A DNA stretch of 64,000 nt from Paramesorhizobium deserti (lineage in GTDB: Bacteria; Pseudomonadota; Alphaproteobacteria; Rhizobiales; Rhizobiaceae). This document shows, piece by piece, positions 1 through 8,952 of the stretch. Each line of letters starts with the position of its first letter. The first letter of the stretch is position 1. The translations under genes were made by a program, and so were the position numbers. The stretch spans positions 310,001 through 374,000 of the forward strand of contig NZ_LNTU01000037.1 of assembly GCF_001558695.1 (NCBI RefSeq), written 5' to 3'. Under the pieces are notes generated by a model that was given only the letters and a program-made list of their open reading frames with translations, ran no database searches and had not been told where the DNA came from.

Positions 1-1
1 G

Positions 2-775
2 CACAGGCCTCCGTCCGGCGAACGCAAGGTGGTGCTTTCCGTGCGCGACATGGGGGATGGCTTTCGCGTCCATGACTGCTCTTTCGATATCCGTGCGGGA
101 GAGGTTGTCGCCATGGCCGGCCTTGTCGGCGCCGGCAGGACAGAGCTGGCTCGCCTGATCTTCGGTGCCGACCATCGTCGCTCGGGAACGATTTCTGTCG
201 ACGGTCGGGACTGCGACATCCGCAATCCGCGCGATGCGATGGCGGCAGGCATCGCCTATCTGACCGAGGACCGCAAAGGTCTTGGCCTGTTTCTCGACAT
301 GTCGATTTCCGAGAACATCAATATCGGCGTCATCGGGCAGGACGCACAGGCCGGGTCGTTTCTTGATTTCAAGGCTGCCCGCAGGCGCGCCGACAGGGCC
401 GTCGCCAGCCTCGCCATCAGAACCAAGGGCACCAGCATCAATGTCGGGGCTCTATCGGGCGGCAATCAGCAGAAGGTGCTTCTGGCCCGTTTGCTCGAAA
501 CCAGGCCACGGGTCGTCATTCTTGACGAACCGACGCGCGGCGTCGATGTCGGCGCCAAGTCGGAAATTTATCGCATCATCGATGATCTCGCGCAGAACGG
601 CATCGCCATTCTGGTGATCTCCAGCGATTTGCCGGAGGTCGTTGGCATTGCCGACAGGGTGTTGGTCATGCGCGAAGGGCGGATCGCCGGGGAAATTACC
701 GCCAGTGCCGCAAGCCCAATCACCCAGGAAGCCATCATGGTGCTGTCGACAGGCGCTTCGGAAGATCACGGATAA
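2..775 (+). CDS. Sugar ABC transporter ATP-binding protein, RbsA type, C-terminal part (cut by window edge)
   Basis: The reading frame is open from the first complete codon at 2, so this is the 3' part of a longer gene. About 257 residues are visible, which is the second nucleotide-binding domain of a tandem RbsA/MglA-type ATPase. It carries the degenerate P-loop [10 protein letters not shown] (about nt 119-148), the signature LSGGNQQK (about nt 452-475) and the Walker B stretch [14 protein letters not shown] (from nt 512). The lysine missing from the P-loop is usual for the second domain in this family. It should energise sugar import with the permease 28 nt downstream and the binding protein after that. 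The GTG at 29 is internal and is not the real start. Confidence 0.93.
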   Translation, partial: HRPPSGERKVVLSVRDMGDGFRVHDCSFDIRAGEVVAMAGLVGAGRTELARLIFGADHRRSGTISVDGRDCDIRNPRDAMAAGIAYLTEDRKGLGLFLDMSISENINIGVIGQDAQAGSFLDFKAARRRADRAVASLAIRTKGTSINVGALSGGNQQKVLLARLLETRPRVVILDEPTRGVDVGAKSEIYRIIDDLAQNGIAILVISSDLPEVVGIADRVLVMREGRIAGEITASAASPITQEAIMVLSTGASEDHG

Positions 776-803
776 CCAACAATAAGAGCGATGGAACCGC
801 GCG

Positions 804-1787
804 ATGACCGCAGTTGAGACAGAACAGACGAGACAGGAAAAGCTGAAGCTCAGGGCAACCCTGACGGCGCTTGGCATGTTGCCGGTTCTCGTGGTCCTGG
901 CGATCGGCTTCGAGCTTCTAAGCGGCCGCTTCATGACCATCAACAATCTGTCGATCGTCATGCAGCAGGCCTCGATCAACATTGTGCTGGCGGCAGGCAT
1001 GACATTCGTCATCCTCACTGGCGGTATTGACCTCTCGGTCGGCTCCATCCTTGCCGCGTCGGCGATGATCGCCGTCATTATCTCGCTGGTACCGGATTAC
1101 GGCATGCTGGGCATTCCCGCCGCCATCGCAGTCGGCCTCGCCTTCGGCATCGCCAATGGCAGCCTCATCGCTTTCCTGAAACTGCCGCCATTCATCGTCA
1201 CCTTGGGATCGCTTACGGCGGTGCGCGGCGTCGCCCGCCTCCTCGGCGGCGATACGACGGTCTTCAATCCGGATCTACCTTTCGAATTCATCGGCAACGG
1301 CACGCTCTTCGGCGTGCCCTGGCTGGCCATCATCGCATTGGCTACCGTGGCGATGTCCTGGTTCATCCTGCGCCGCACGGTGCTGGGCACCTGGATCTAC
1401 GCCGTCGGCGGCAATGCCGAGGCCGCGCGACTGACCGGCATCAAGGTGCCACTGGTGCTTCTATTCGTCTATGGCATGTCCGGACTTCTGTCGGGTCTGG
1501 GCGGCGTCATGTCCGCCGCCCGTCTTTATGCCGCCAACGGCCTGCAACTCGGGCAGGCTTATGAACTGGACGCCATCGCGGCAGTCATCCTCGGCGGCAC
1601 CAGCTTCGTCGGCGGCGTCGGTTCGATCTGGGGCACCCTGATCGGAGCGCTGATCATCGCGGTCCTGTCGAACGGCCTCATTCTCGTCGGTGTCTCGGAC
1701 ATCTGGCAGTACATCATCAAGGGATTGGTCATCATCGCGGCGGTCGCTCTCGACCGTTACAGGCTCAAGGGATTGAGCAGGACGTGA
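804..1787 (+). CDS. Sugar ABC transporter permease, RbsC type
   Basis: A 327-aa, very hydrophobic inner-membrane protein of normal RbsC/AraH length. It has the family signature TGGIDLSVGS in the first third (about residues 70-80) and the glycine-rich AVILGGTSFVGGVGSIWGT near residues 255-275. It starts 28 nt after the ATPase gene and is followed by the periplasmic binding protein, giving the gene order ATPase, permease, binding protein. The epimerase downstream suggests the substrate is a ketose or related monosaccharide, but nothing in the permease fixes the substrate. Confidence 0.93.
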   Translation: MTAVETEQTRQEKLKLRATLTALGMLPVLVVLAIGFELLSGRFMTINNLSIVMQQASINIVLAAGMTFVILTGGIDLSVGSILAASAMIAVIISLVPDYGMLGIPAAIAVGLAFGIANGSLIAFLKLPPFIVTLGSLTAVRGVARLLGGDTTVFNPDLPFEFIGNGTLFGVPWLAIIALATVAMSWFILRRTVLGTWIYAVGGNAEAARLTGIKVPLVLLFVYGMSGLLSGLGGVMSAARLYAANGLQLGQAYELDAIAAVILGGTSFVGGVGSIWGTLIGALIIAVLSNGLILVGVSDIWQYIIKGLVIIAAVALDRYRLKGLSRT

Positions 1788-1884
1788 TGGTTGGCCGCAC
1801 GAACCGGAAACTTGCCGGGAAAGCATGACGCGAGGAAGCGTCATTCAACATGGCGTGAGGAGCGCCAATCATGAGGAGGAAGAA

Positions 1885-2823
1885 ATGTCGAAATTCACCA
1901 GATTGCTGATGGGAACGGCTCTCGCCGCCGTCATGGCAATGCCAGCCGCTGCCAAGGACCTCGAAAAGATCGGCATTTCGGTCGGTCTCCTTGGCAATCC
2001 GTTCTTCGTCGCCACGATCAAGGGTATCGAGGACCGCGCCAAGGAGATCAATCCCAACGTACAGGTCACGTCGGTTTCCGCCGATTACGATCTCAACAAG
2101 CAGGTGTCGCAGATCGACAGCTTCATCGCTGCAGGCGTCGACATCATCATGCTCAACGCCGTCGATGCGAGCGCGATCGCGCCTGCGGTGAAGAAGGCGC
2201 AGAATGCCGGTATAGTCGTTGCCGCTTTCGACGTTTCTGCCCCCGGTGCGGATGTCACCGTCATGACCAACAACGTCAAAGCGGGCGCGGAAGCCTGCCA
2301 GTACATCGTGGACAAGCTCGACGGCAAGGGCGATGTCATCATCATCAACGGTCCGCAATCATCGTCGATCATTGATCGCGTCAAGGGCTGCAAGGACGTC
2401 TTCAGCAAGCATCCCGATATAAAGATTCTCTCCGACGACCAGAATGGTCAGGCTTCTCGCGAGGGCGGGCTTGCCGTGATGCAGGGGCTGTTGACCCGCT
2501 TTGACAAGATCGACGCCGTCTTTGCGATCAATGACCCGACCGCCATCGGCGCCGAACTTGCCGCCAAGCAGCTCAACCGCAGCGAATTCTTCATCACGGC
2601 GGTTGACGGCGCACCGGATATCGAAAAGGCGCTGGCAAGCGGCAATTCGATGATCAAGGCTTCAGCTTCGCAAGACCCTTACGTGATGGCGGGCAAGGCC
2701 TTGCAGATGGGTGTCGCGGTGCTGAACGGCGAAAAGCCGGCCGAGCCCACCGTTCTTCTGGATCCGCAGCTTATCACGGCCGATAATGTGGCCGATTACA
2801 AGGGCTGGACCGCCGCCCGCTAG
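1885..2823 (+). CDS. Periplasmic sugar-binding protein, RbsB type
   Basis: A 312-aa periplasmic binding protein of the ribose/galactose (type I) fold. I chose the ATG at 1885 because GAGGAGGA lies just upstream at 1873-1880 and because translation then begins with a proper Sec signal peptide that ends near AMPAAAKD. An upstream in-frame GTG or TTG start would bury the signal. The mature protein opens with a typical first strand (KIGISVGLLGNPFF), and later has VFAINDPTAIGA and ITAVDGAPD, which are hinge and ligand-pocket regions in RbsB relatives. It is the third gene of the transport operon, and a strong hairpin follows it at 2832-2865. Confidence 0.93.
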   Translation: MSKFTRLLMGTALAAVMAMPAAAKDLEKIGISVGLLGNPFFVATIKGIEDRAKEINPNVQVTSVSADYDLNKQVSQIDSFIAAGVDIIMLNAVDASAIAPAVKKAQNAGIVVAAFDVSAPGADVTVMTNNVKAGAEACQYIVDKLDGKGDVIIINGPQSSSIIDRVKGCKDVFSKHPDIKILSDDQNGQASREGGLAVMQGLLTRFDKIDAVFAINDPTAIGAELAAKQLNRSEFFITAVDGAPDIEKALASGNSMIKASASQDPYVMAGKALQMGVAVLNGEKPAEPTVLLDPQLITADNVADYKGWTAAR

Positions 2824-2831
2824 CTATCGGG

Positions 2832-2865
2832 AAAGCCCGCTCCTGCCAACGCTGGAGCGGGCTTT
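2832..2865 (+). terminator. Perfect 12-bp hairpin after the RbsB-like gene
   Basis: AAAGCCCGCTCC (2832-2843) and GGAGCGGGCTTT (2854-2865) form a perfect 12-bp stem with a 10-nt loop, 8 nt after the stop codon. The T-run lies within the stem end and continues only weakly (GTTGC). It may therefore act as a partial terminator or as a 3' mRNA stabiliser between the binding protein and the epimerase gene. Confidence 0.7.
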
Positions 2866-2903
2866 GTTGCAGCGCCAATCCTCAAAGCATGAAATGGTGA
2901 TCT

Positions 2904-3800
2904 ATGTCGAAACTCGGGGTCCATTCCTTCGTCTGGAGCGCCGGCTCCTCACAAGCCGAGCTTGAAGCCGCGCTGCAGAATACGCACAAGCTCGGCTATA
3001 ACCTGATCGAGTTTTCCTATCTCAATCCCGCCGAGGTGGATGTGAAATGGCTTGCCCGCCGGATAGGCGAACTCGGTCTAGATGTGGCGATCAGCATGGG
3101 GTTGCCGCCGGAAGGCGATATTTCCAGCAGCAATCCGGAGATTGTCAAACGCGGCCAGGCCATCCTTGATGCCGCCGTTGCGCTGACCCGTGATCTCGGC
3201 GGCATGAAGCTCGGCGGGATATTGAGTTCCGCCCACGGCAAGCAGGAAGAGCCACTCACCCGGCGAGCATGGGATACCAGCGTCAGCGCGCTTTCAAAGG
3301 TCGCCGACCGCGCCAGGGCGGCTGGCGTGACGCTCAATCTGGAGATCGTCAACCGCTTCGAAAGCAACATGCTCAACACGGCGGCACAGGGGCTCGCCTA
3401 TATCAGGGACACCGGCGCGTCGAACGTCTTCCTGCACCTCGACACCTTCCATATGAACATCGAGGAGGCCGATGCCGGTCTCGCCATCCGCCACGCGGCG
3501 GACAAGATCGGCTATGTCCATATCGGCGAGAGCCACCGGGGGTATCTCGGCACGGGCAGCATCGATTTTCCGGCGATCTTCGATGCGCTCGTGGCGATCG
3601 GCTGGGATGATTATGTGACGTTCGAATCCTTCTCCTCCGCCATTGTTGACGAGGACCTTTCGCTGAAGACTGCGATCTGGCGCGATCTGTGGACGGATAA
3701 TGTCGAGCTTGCCAGGCACGCTCACCAATTTATCACCCTTGGCCTCGACACCGCGCGCCGTAAGGCGGAACTCGTGCAGCAGGCGCACCTGCCGGCCTGA
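2904..3800 (+). CDS. Ketose 3-epimerase-like sugar isomerase (D-tagatose/D-psicose 3-epimerase family)
   Basis: A 298-aa TIM-barrel protein of the xylose isomerase-like superfamily. The four metal ligands of D-tagatose 3-epimerase are in place at E147 (LNLEIVNRFE), D180 (LHLDTFHMNIEE), H206 (GYVHIGES) and E241 (TFESFS), with exactly the spacing of the characterised enzymes (E152, D185, H211, E246 in the Pseudomonas protein). The expected reaction is C3 epimerisation of a free keto-sugar in the cytoplasm. Its place after an RbsACB-type transporter fits import followed by epimerisation. The exact sugar is unknown. Its 3' end is duplicated downstream at 4574-4762. Confidence 0.85.
   Translation: MSKLGVHSFVWSAGSSQAELEAALQNTHKLGYNLIEFSYLNPAEVDVKWLARRIGELGLDVAISMGLPPEGDISSSNPEIVKRGQAILDAAVALTRDLGGMKLGGILSSAHGKQEEPLTRRAWDTSVSALSKVADRARAAGVTLNLEIVNRFESNMLNTAAQGLAYIRDTGASNVFLHLDTFHMNIEEADAGLAIRHAADKIGYVHIGESHRGYLGTGSIDFPAIFDALVAIGWDDYVTFESFSSAIVDEDLSLKTAIWRDLWTDNVELARHAHQFITLGLDTARRKAELVQQAHLPA
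3582..3770 (+). repeat. 189-bp direct repeat, left copy (3' end of the epimerase gene)
   Basis: This stretch, encoding about residues 227-289 of the epimerase, recurs at 4574-4762 in the same orientation with equal length. I counted 9 mismatches, clustered at the left end, and the last 90 or so bases are identical. The repeats bracket a decayed toxin-antitoxin cassette. Confidence 0.93.
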
Positions 3801-3979
3801 ACCGCTTCGGTTTTCCAGCCGATAGGCTCGCTTCGTGTGCTGCGAGTAAGGCCTCCAACACCTGGGCGTCACGGGTGCTGGCAAGCGATATCGAATCGGC
3901 ATGCGCCGCCGAATCCTGCACTGCAACGCATTAGTACATTGACGACCTGCGCGGCCGCTGGTGGTAGAAAGAAGCTATA

Positions 3980-4006
3980 TTATCACTAGGTATTACTAAG
4001 TGATAA
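3980..4006 (+). promoter_or_regulatory. Operator-like palindrome before the antitoxin pseudogene
   Basis: TTATCACT (3980-3987) and AGTGATAA (3999-4006) are perfect inverted 8-mers separated by 11 nt, ending 11 nt before the antitoxin ATG at 4018. Ribbon-helix-helix antitoxins usually bind such palindromes to repress their own operon, so this is probably the autoregulatory operator. It is still intact although both genes behind it are broken. Confidence 0.6.
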
Positions 4007-4017
4007 GAGACTCAGCT

Positions 4018-4290
4018 ATGGCGACAATCCCTTAAGATCGATGATGCCTTGAAAAGCCGTGTCCAGCAGCTCGCAAGCCAGCGCCGGCGTTCAGCGCATT
4101 GGATCATGCTCGAAGCGATCCAGCAATATGTGGAGCGCGAGGAAGCGCGCGAGAACTTCAAGCAGGAAGCCTTGGCGTCCTGGGCAGCCTATCAGGAAAC
4201 TGGCCGGCATTTCACCGGCCAGGAAGTTCGCGCCTGGTTGAACAGTTGGGTACCGATGACGAAGAGGCGGTGCCGGAGTGCCACGAGTAA
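4018..4290 (+). pseudogene. Frameshifted ribbon-helix-helix (CopG/ParD-like) antitoxin
   Basis: Reading from ATG 4018 gives MATI, then the frame must shift near 4027-4031 to continue as LKIDDALKSRVQQLA, the typical start of a CopG/ParD-like antitoxin, and on through a helical region (AHWIMLEAIQQYVEREEAR). A second shift near 4245-4250, where one G seems to be missing, is needed to reach the usual tail GTDDEEAVPECHE and stop at 4288-4290. With both shifts repaired the product would be about 90 aa. The gene overlaps the toxin start, as is normal for such pairs. Two single-base indels make it a pseudogene unless they are sequence errors. Confidence 0.75.
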
Positions 4291-4570
4291 TCGTCACGGA
4301 AGGCGCCGCCGAAGGATTGGAGCGTTGCCGCCGGTTTCTTGCCGCCAAAGCCTCTGAAGCGGCAAAGCGAGCCGGTTAGCTATAGAGCGGCAATTCCTGC
4401 TTTTGGAAAAGACCCCAGACATAGGCCGGCCGTTTCCAGAATTGCCGGAACTGCGCGAATTGGTGATCGCGTTCGGAGATTTTGGCTATGTCGCGCTATA
4501 TCGTCATGAACCGGATGACGACGCAGTGTATGTTCTAGCCTTCCGACACCAGAAAGAGGCGGGGTATTGA
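4278..4570 (+). pseudogene. Frameshifted RelE/ParE-family toxin
   Basis: From GTG 4278 the frame reads VPRVIVTEGAAEGLERCRRF and continues to KRAG, where it meets a stop (TAG at about 4377). Adding one base near 4375 restores AIERQFLLLEKTPDIGRPF and then ELVIAFGDFGYVALYRHEP, ending at HQKEAGY and TGA 4568-4570. That is a full-length RelE/ParE-type toxin of about 97 residues. The family inhibits translation or gyrase, and I cannot tell which here. The premature stop removes the C-terminal half, which carries the catalytic or binding residues, so the toxin should be dead. Confidence 0.75.
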
Positions 4571-4762
4571 ATGGACGCCTTGGTGGGAATCGGCTGGTAT
4601 GATTATGTGACGTTCGAATCCTTCTCCTTCGCCATTGTTGACGAGGACCTTTCGCTGAAGACGGCGATCTGGCGCGATCTGTGGACGGATAATGTCGAGC
4701 TTGCCAGGCACGCTCACCAATTTATCACCCTTGGCCTCGACACCGCGCGCCGTAAGGCGGAA
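4571..4762 (+). pseudogene. Duplicated C-terminal fragment of the ketose 3-epimerase (right repeat copy)
   Basis: Directly after the toxin stop, ATG 4571 opens a frame whose residues 2-64 match residues 227-289 of the epimerase at 2904-3800, at about 95% nucleotide identity. The similarity ends abruptly at 4762, and the frame then runs on to 4873 through unrelated DNA that overlaps the hydrolase gene on the other strand. It has no N-terminal barrel and lacks three of the four metal ligands, so it cannot be an enzyme. It marks a duplication or insertion event at this spot. Confidence 0.85.
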
Positions 4763-4829
4763 CCAGCGACAATTGCGGGCGTGGTACCTACCTTCTTTGC
4801 CGGTGCCCGCCGATGTCTCGCCGGCCCGA

Positions 4830-5717
4830 CTACAGCCTTTGGGAGTGAACGCGCTGCAGGAAATTCTCCATGAGATCTGCCATCTCTTGCAGACAGGTCT
4901 CCAGGAGCCAATGGCCCCCGTCGAGCAAATGCAGCTCGGCATCGGGCAGATCGCGAAGATAGGCTTTCGCGGACTCCTCCGGCATATAACCGTCCTGCGG
5001 CCCCCATAGGATCAGCGTCGGCGGCCGATGCTCCCGCAGGTAGGCCTGGTAGCGCGGGAACCATTCGAGATTGTCCTTGAGGTCGTAGATGATGCGCACC
5101 GCATTTTCGCGCCGCTGCTCCGTCATCAACGGCCAGTGCAGTTCCCACATGTCGGGCGGGATGCGCTCGGCAAGATCAGAGCGAACATCGTTCAGGAACT
5201 CATCTCTAAAATGATCCGGGGAGACGAACTCGCGCAATTTGGCAAGCCCGTCCTCTCGCTCCATATTCCAGATTTCCCTGAGACCAGCATATTTCGGCCC
5301 AAGCACATCTTCATAGATATCGCCATTTTGTATGATCAGCGCGGCGATCTTATCCGGCCGGCGCATTGCAAGCCGCAGCCCGATCCATGAGCCAAAATCA
5401 TGGAGATAGAGCGCGAATCGCGGGGCACGCACCGCATCGGTGAACTTCTCCAGGAAGTCTGAATAACCGTCGAAATCGTGCTGGAACTCGGGCGGTTCAC
5501 GGGTATATCCGCTACCGGGGAAATCCGGCGCAAGCAGCCGCCATTGATCCGCAAGGGCTGGCATGAGGTTCCGGAACTCGTAGGATGAGCATGGATAACC
5601 ATGGGGGAGAAGCACTGCGGGAGCACCCGCAGGGCCTGCTTCCCTATAGAAGGTATCGACGCCAGCCACATTCACCCGCTTATGGCGGACCCGCCGGTCA
5701 GAAACCTGCAACGCCAT
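4830..5717 (-). CDS. Alpha/beta hydrolase, epoxide hydrolase/haloalkane dehalogenase-like
   Basis: A 295-aa cytoplasmic hydrolase. The ATG at 5717 is preferred because AAGGAGG lies 8 nt upstream, while the longer frame to 5753 adds a non-homologous stretch. The oxyanion motif HGYP is at residues 39-42. The nucleophile elbow LHDFGSWIG places Asp107 where esterases have Ser, which is the hallmark of epoxide hydrolases and dehalogenases. GPQDGYMP supplies the acid and GGHWLLE the catalytic histidine. It is monocistronic or first in a minus-strand group; the next minus-strand gene upstream ends at 5806. The substrate is unknown. Confidence 0.85.
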   Translation of the reverse strand: MALQVSDRRVRHKRVNVAGVDTFYREAGPAGAPAVLLPHGYPCSSYEFRNLMPALADQWRLLAPDFPGSGYTREPPEFQHDFDGYSDFLEKFTDAVRAPRFALYLHDFGSWIGLRLAMRRPDKIAALIIQNGDIYEDVLGPKYAGLREIWNMEREDGLAKLREFVSPDHFRDEFLNDVRSDLAERIPPDMWELHWPLMTEQRRENAVRIIYDLKDNLEWFPRYQAYLREHRPPTLILWGPQDGYMPEESAKAYLRDLPDAELHLLDGGHWLLETCLQEMADLMENFLQRVHSQRL

Positions 5718-5805
5718 GACTGAACCTCCTTTTGCTCGCCGTGCTACCTCCAAACTTCGACTTCGTGTTTATCGTTCCCGATCAAAGCGCTTCCTATCCA
5801 GAGCA

Positions 5806-7809
5806 TCAGGTCTCTAGCCACCTGACCTGCTCGGGCGTGAGTTCGATATCAAGCGCAGACAGGCTGTCTTCCAGTTCAGCTATCGTGCGCGGCCCGATCA
5901 ACGGAAGAACAGGAAACGGCTGTGCAACGACATAGGCAAGAGCGATGTGGATCGGATGGCGGCCGAGTTTTCTTGCAAGCTCGATTGCTCTGTCACGGCG
6001 CTCGAAATTGCGATCGGAGTACCACACGCGCACGATTTCTTCGTCATCGCGTTTGTCACGTCCGGCCCTATCCGTGAAGAACCCGCGTCCTTGGCTCGAC
6101 CAGGCGAAGTTCGGAATCTGACGGGATTTCAGCCATTCCTTCCATTCATCGCTTGATGCCGACACACACCCGGCCCAGATCGGGTCGAGCATCTCGGCCA
6201 GCGAGAAATTATTCGAAAGGGCGGCCGGCGCCAGCTTTCCCGTTTTCCGGGCATAGGCCACCGCTTCGTCCATCCGTTCATGCGTCCAGTTGGAACCGCC
6301 GAAAATGCCGCGAATGCGTCCGCGTTTTACTTCCGCATCCATCGCATCGACGAATTCACTGACCGGAACATCCGGATTGTCACGATGCATGAAATAGATG
6401 TCGATATAATCGGTCTTCAGCCGATCGAGTGATTGGTCCAGCTGCTTGCCGATCACTTCGGGATAACAGAGCGGCGAATGCGCCCCCTTGCCGATCAGCA
6501 CGATATCATCACGTGGCACGTTTCGGCTCTGATGCCAGTCCCCGAAGATCGCCTCTGTCTTGCCAGCACCATAAACATAAGCGGTGTCGAAGAGATTGCC
6601 GCCTGCTTCGTAAAAGGCGTCCAGGGTGAGTGATGCCGATGCGAAGTTCGGAAAGAACTCGAAGCCCAGGGCGATCGCCGAAACAGGTTTGGTCAAGCCG
6701 GGTATCACTCGCTTCGGTACCGTCTTGCCGGGACGGACAACCGCTCCAGCTAGGTTCAAACTGCGTTTCGCTGCGGTTTCAATCTCGTATTCGAGGCCAA
6801 TGGCGGCACGCCACTTGTCCATAACCCTGAGATTGCCGACGGAATCCGCCCAGCTCATCCCCGGCGTTTCGAACTCCATTCTGCCGTTTCGAATTGCCTC
6901 GCCCGCCGCATCGACTTCGAAGGCGTAGAGCCAGCCGCTCTCATGGACCTCCAGCGTCTCATGTTCCTCACCCCCGAAGATCTCGATCTCGCCGGTGCCA
7001 CCCTTGTGGCCGGAAGCGAACCAGAAATCCTTGACCTCGATCCTGCCCTCAGAGCCAATGATGCGAAGAACATTATCCTGCTGCGCCATGATCGAGCAGG
7101 AGACCTCGGCAACAATCCCGTTCGGAAATTTCAATACCGCCGAAGCCCATTCGTCGACGCCCGAACGGCCGAGATGCGCGACGCCGAAAACCTTTTCCGG
7201 CTCGAGGAATGCTTTGTTCTGCGAAGCGCCCGCGATCAGCCGCGCCATCGAGACAGGGTATCCGCCGACGTCAAGAATACCGCCGCCCGCGGTTTCATTG
7301 GCGAAAAGGCGGTGATCGGGGCGGAATTTGCCCATGTTGAACCCGAAACTGGAGCGGATGATGCGGATATCACCAATCCTGCCGTCCTTTATCAGGTCCA
7401 CGATCTTCTTCGTCTGCGGATGAAGGCGATACATATAGGCTTCGCCCGCAAAGACGCCTGCCTTCTTCGCCTCGTGATAGATCGCGTCTGCATCATAGGC
7501 TGACAGTGCAATGGGCTTTTCGACAAGCACATGTTTTCCGGCGCGCACTGCCTTGATTGCCCATTCGGCGTGGCCGGTATGCGGCGTCGCGATATAGATC
7601 GCGTCAACCTCGCAATCGCTCAACAGCCTGTCGTAGCCGTTTACGATACGCGAGCCGGGAAACGCTTCGGACAGTCCGGGTTTGTCGGGATTGCGTGTGG
7701 CAATCGCCACGAGGGCGCCGGTTCTTGAATGGGCAATACCATCGGCGAACGTACGGGCGATGGTCCCCGGGCCGATAATGCCCCAGCGGATCGGCTGCGC
7801 GGATATCAT
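5806..7809 (-). CDS. Fusion of a Gfo/Idh/MocA oxidoreductase and an aldo/keto reductase
   Basis: One uninterrupted 667-aa frame encodes two enzymes. Residues 5-345 form a Gfo/Idh/MocA dehydrogenase with the nucleotide motif GIIGPGTIA (10-18) and the catalytic-lysine motif EKP (97-99). Residues 365-667 form an aldo/keto reductase with the tetrad D408, Y413 (FDTAYVYG), K441 (IGKG) and H475 (YFMHRD). ATG 7809 has AGAGG upstream; the frame to 7926 adds unrelated residues. It is the last gene of the Mal/Ugp-type transporter operon and probably processes the imported sugar by coupled oxidation and reduction of a keto intermediate. That coupling is inference. Confidence 0.88.
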   Translation of the reverse strand: MISAQPIRWGIIGPGTIARTFADGIAHSRTGALVAIATRNPDKPGLSEAFPGSRIVNGYDRLLSDCEVDAIYIATPHTGHAEWAIKAVRAGKHVLVEKPIALSAYDADAIYHEAKKAGVFAGEAYMYRLHPQTKKIVDLIKDGRIGDIRIIRSSFGFNMGKFRPDHRLFANETAGGGILDVGGYPVSMARLIAGASQNKAFLEPEKVFGVAHLGRSGVDEWASAVLKFPNGIVAEVSCSIMAQQDNVLRIIGSEGRIEVKDFWFASGHKGGTGEIEIFGGEEHETLEVHESGWLYAFEVDAAGEAIRNGRMEFETPGMSWADSVGNLRVMDKWRAAIGLEYEIETAAKRSLNLAGAVVRPGKTVPKRVIPGLTKPVSAIALGFEFFPNFASASLTLDAFYEAGGNLFDTAYVYGAGKTEAIFGDWHQSRNVPRDDIVLIGKGAHSPLCYPEVIGKQLDQSLDRLKTDYIDIYFMHRDNPDVPVSEFVDAMDAEVKRGRIRGIFGGSNWTHERMDEAVAYARKTGKLAPAALSNNFSLAEMLDPIWAGCVSASSDEWKEWLKSRQIPNFAWSSQGRGFFTDRAGRDKRDDEEIVRVWYSDRNFERRDRAIELARKLGRHPIHIALAYVVAQPFPVLPLIGPRTIAELEDSLSALDIELTPEQVRWLET

Positions 7810-7852
7810 GAAAAACCTCTTTTTTTGATCGGGTGACTTGAAGAGAAACTGT

Positions 7853-8938
7853 TCAGCGAAGACGGTTGCCCTGGCTGTCGAAAAGGAACGTTCGTCGTGC
7901 GGAAAGCGCGACAGTGAGCTGGTCACGATTGGCGACGGTGCGCGATTCAGGCCGTTCTATGATCAGCTGTTCACCGCCCGCCGTGCTGGCATGGACATAA
8001 CTTGTATTGCCCAGATGCTCGGCCACATCGACGTGCACGGTTAGATCGGCGTCACCGGATCCGGCAGTCAGAAAATGCTCCGGGCGAACACCGAGCGTCA
8101 CCGCAGTACCCTCAGCAATCGGCGTCTTCACCGGCAGCGAAAGACGGACCGCGGGCTCACAGTCGAGCGAGACTGACACGCCCGTGGCATCGGAGCTGGT
8201 CACCTTGGTCTCAAGGAAATTCATCTTCGGCGAACCGACAAAGCCAGCAACGAAACGATTGGCAGGATCGTCATAAAGATCGAGCGGAGCGCCGACCTGC
8301 TCGATCTTCCCTGCCCGCAGCACAACGATCTTGTCGGCCAGTGTCATGGCCTCCGTCTGGTCATGGGTGACATAGACCATCGTGGTGCCGAGCTGTTTAT
8401 GAAGCCGCGAGATCTCGACTCGCATCTGGACACGCAATTCCGCATCGAGATTTGATAATGGCTCGTCGAACAGGAAGACCTGAGGCTCGCGCACTATGGC
8501 ACGACCGATCGCTACACGCTGCCTCTGGCCTCCCGAAAGCTGCTTCGGCCGCCTTTGCATCAACTCGTTGATCTGGAGGATTTCCGCAGCCCGCCTGACG
8601 CGCCTTTCGGTATCCACCCTCGGGTTTCCGTTCATCCTGAGACCGAAGGACAGGTTTTCCCCGACTGTCATATGCGGATAAAGCGCATAGGACTGGAACA
8701 CCATGGCAATGCCGCGGTCGGACGGCTCGGCGTCGTTGACGACCTTGCCACCAATCCTGATCTCCCCTTCCACAATATCCTCAAGTCCGGCGATCATTCG
8801 AAGAAGTGTGGATTTGCCGCAGCCGGATGGGCCGACGAAAACGACGAACTCACCATCCGCTATTTCAAGATTAGCACCGTGTATGACCTCCAGCATGCCG
8901 TAACGTTTGGTGACATTTTTGAGCGAAAGTCCCGCCAT
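7853..8938 (-). CDS. Sugar ABC transporter ATP-binding protein, MalK/UgpC type
   Basis: A 361-aa ATPase with Walker A GPSGCGKST (residues 36-44), signature LSGGQ (134-138), Walker B VFLFDEP (154-160), the switch His in VYVTHDQTEAMTLAD, and a C-terminal OB-fold (TOBE) region after about residue 240. ATG 8938 is used because the longer frame to 9244 runs through the end of the permease gene in another frame. It energises the two permeases immediately upstream, and the fusion oxidoreductase follows 43 nt later. Confidence 0.92.
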   Translation of the reverse strand: MAGLSLKNVTKRYGMLEVIHGANLEIADGEFVVFVGPSGCGKSTLLRMIAGLEDIVEGEIRIGGKVVNDAEPSDRGIAMVFQSYALYPHMTVGENLSFGLRMNGNPRVDTERRVRRAAEILQINELMQRRPKQLSGGQRQRVAIGRAIVREPQVFLFDEPLSNLDAELRVQMRVEISRLHKQLGTTMVYVTHDQTEAMTLADKIVVLRAGKIEQVGAPLDLYDDPANRFVAGFVGSPKMNFLETKVTSSDATGVSVSLDCEPAVRLSLPVKTPIAEGTAVTLGVRPEHFLTAGSGDADLTVHVDVAEHLGNTSYVHASTAGGEQLIIERPESRTVANRDQLTVALSARRTFLFDSQGNRLR

Positions 8939-8952
8939 GCGGCCTCTCCGGA

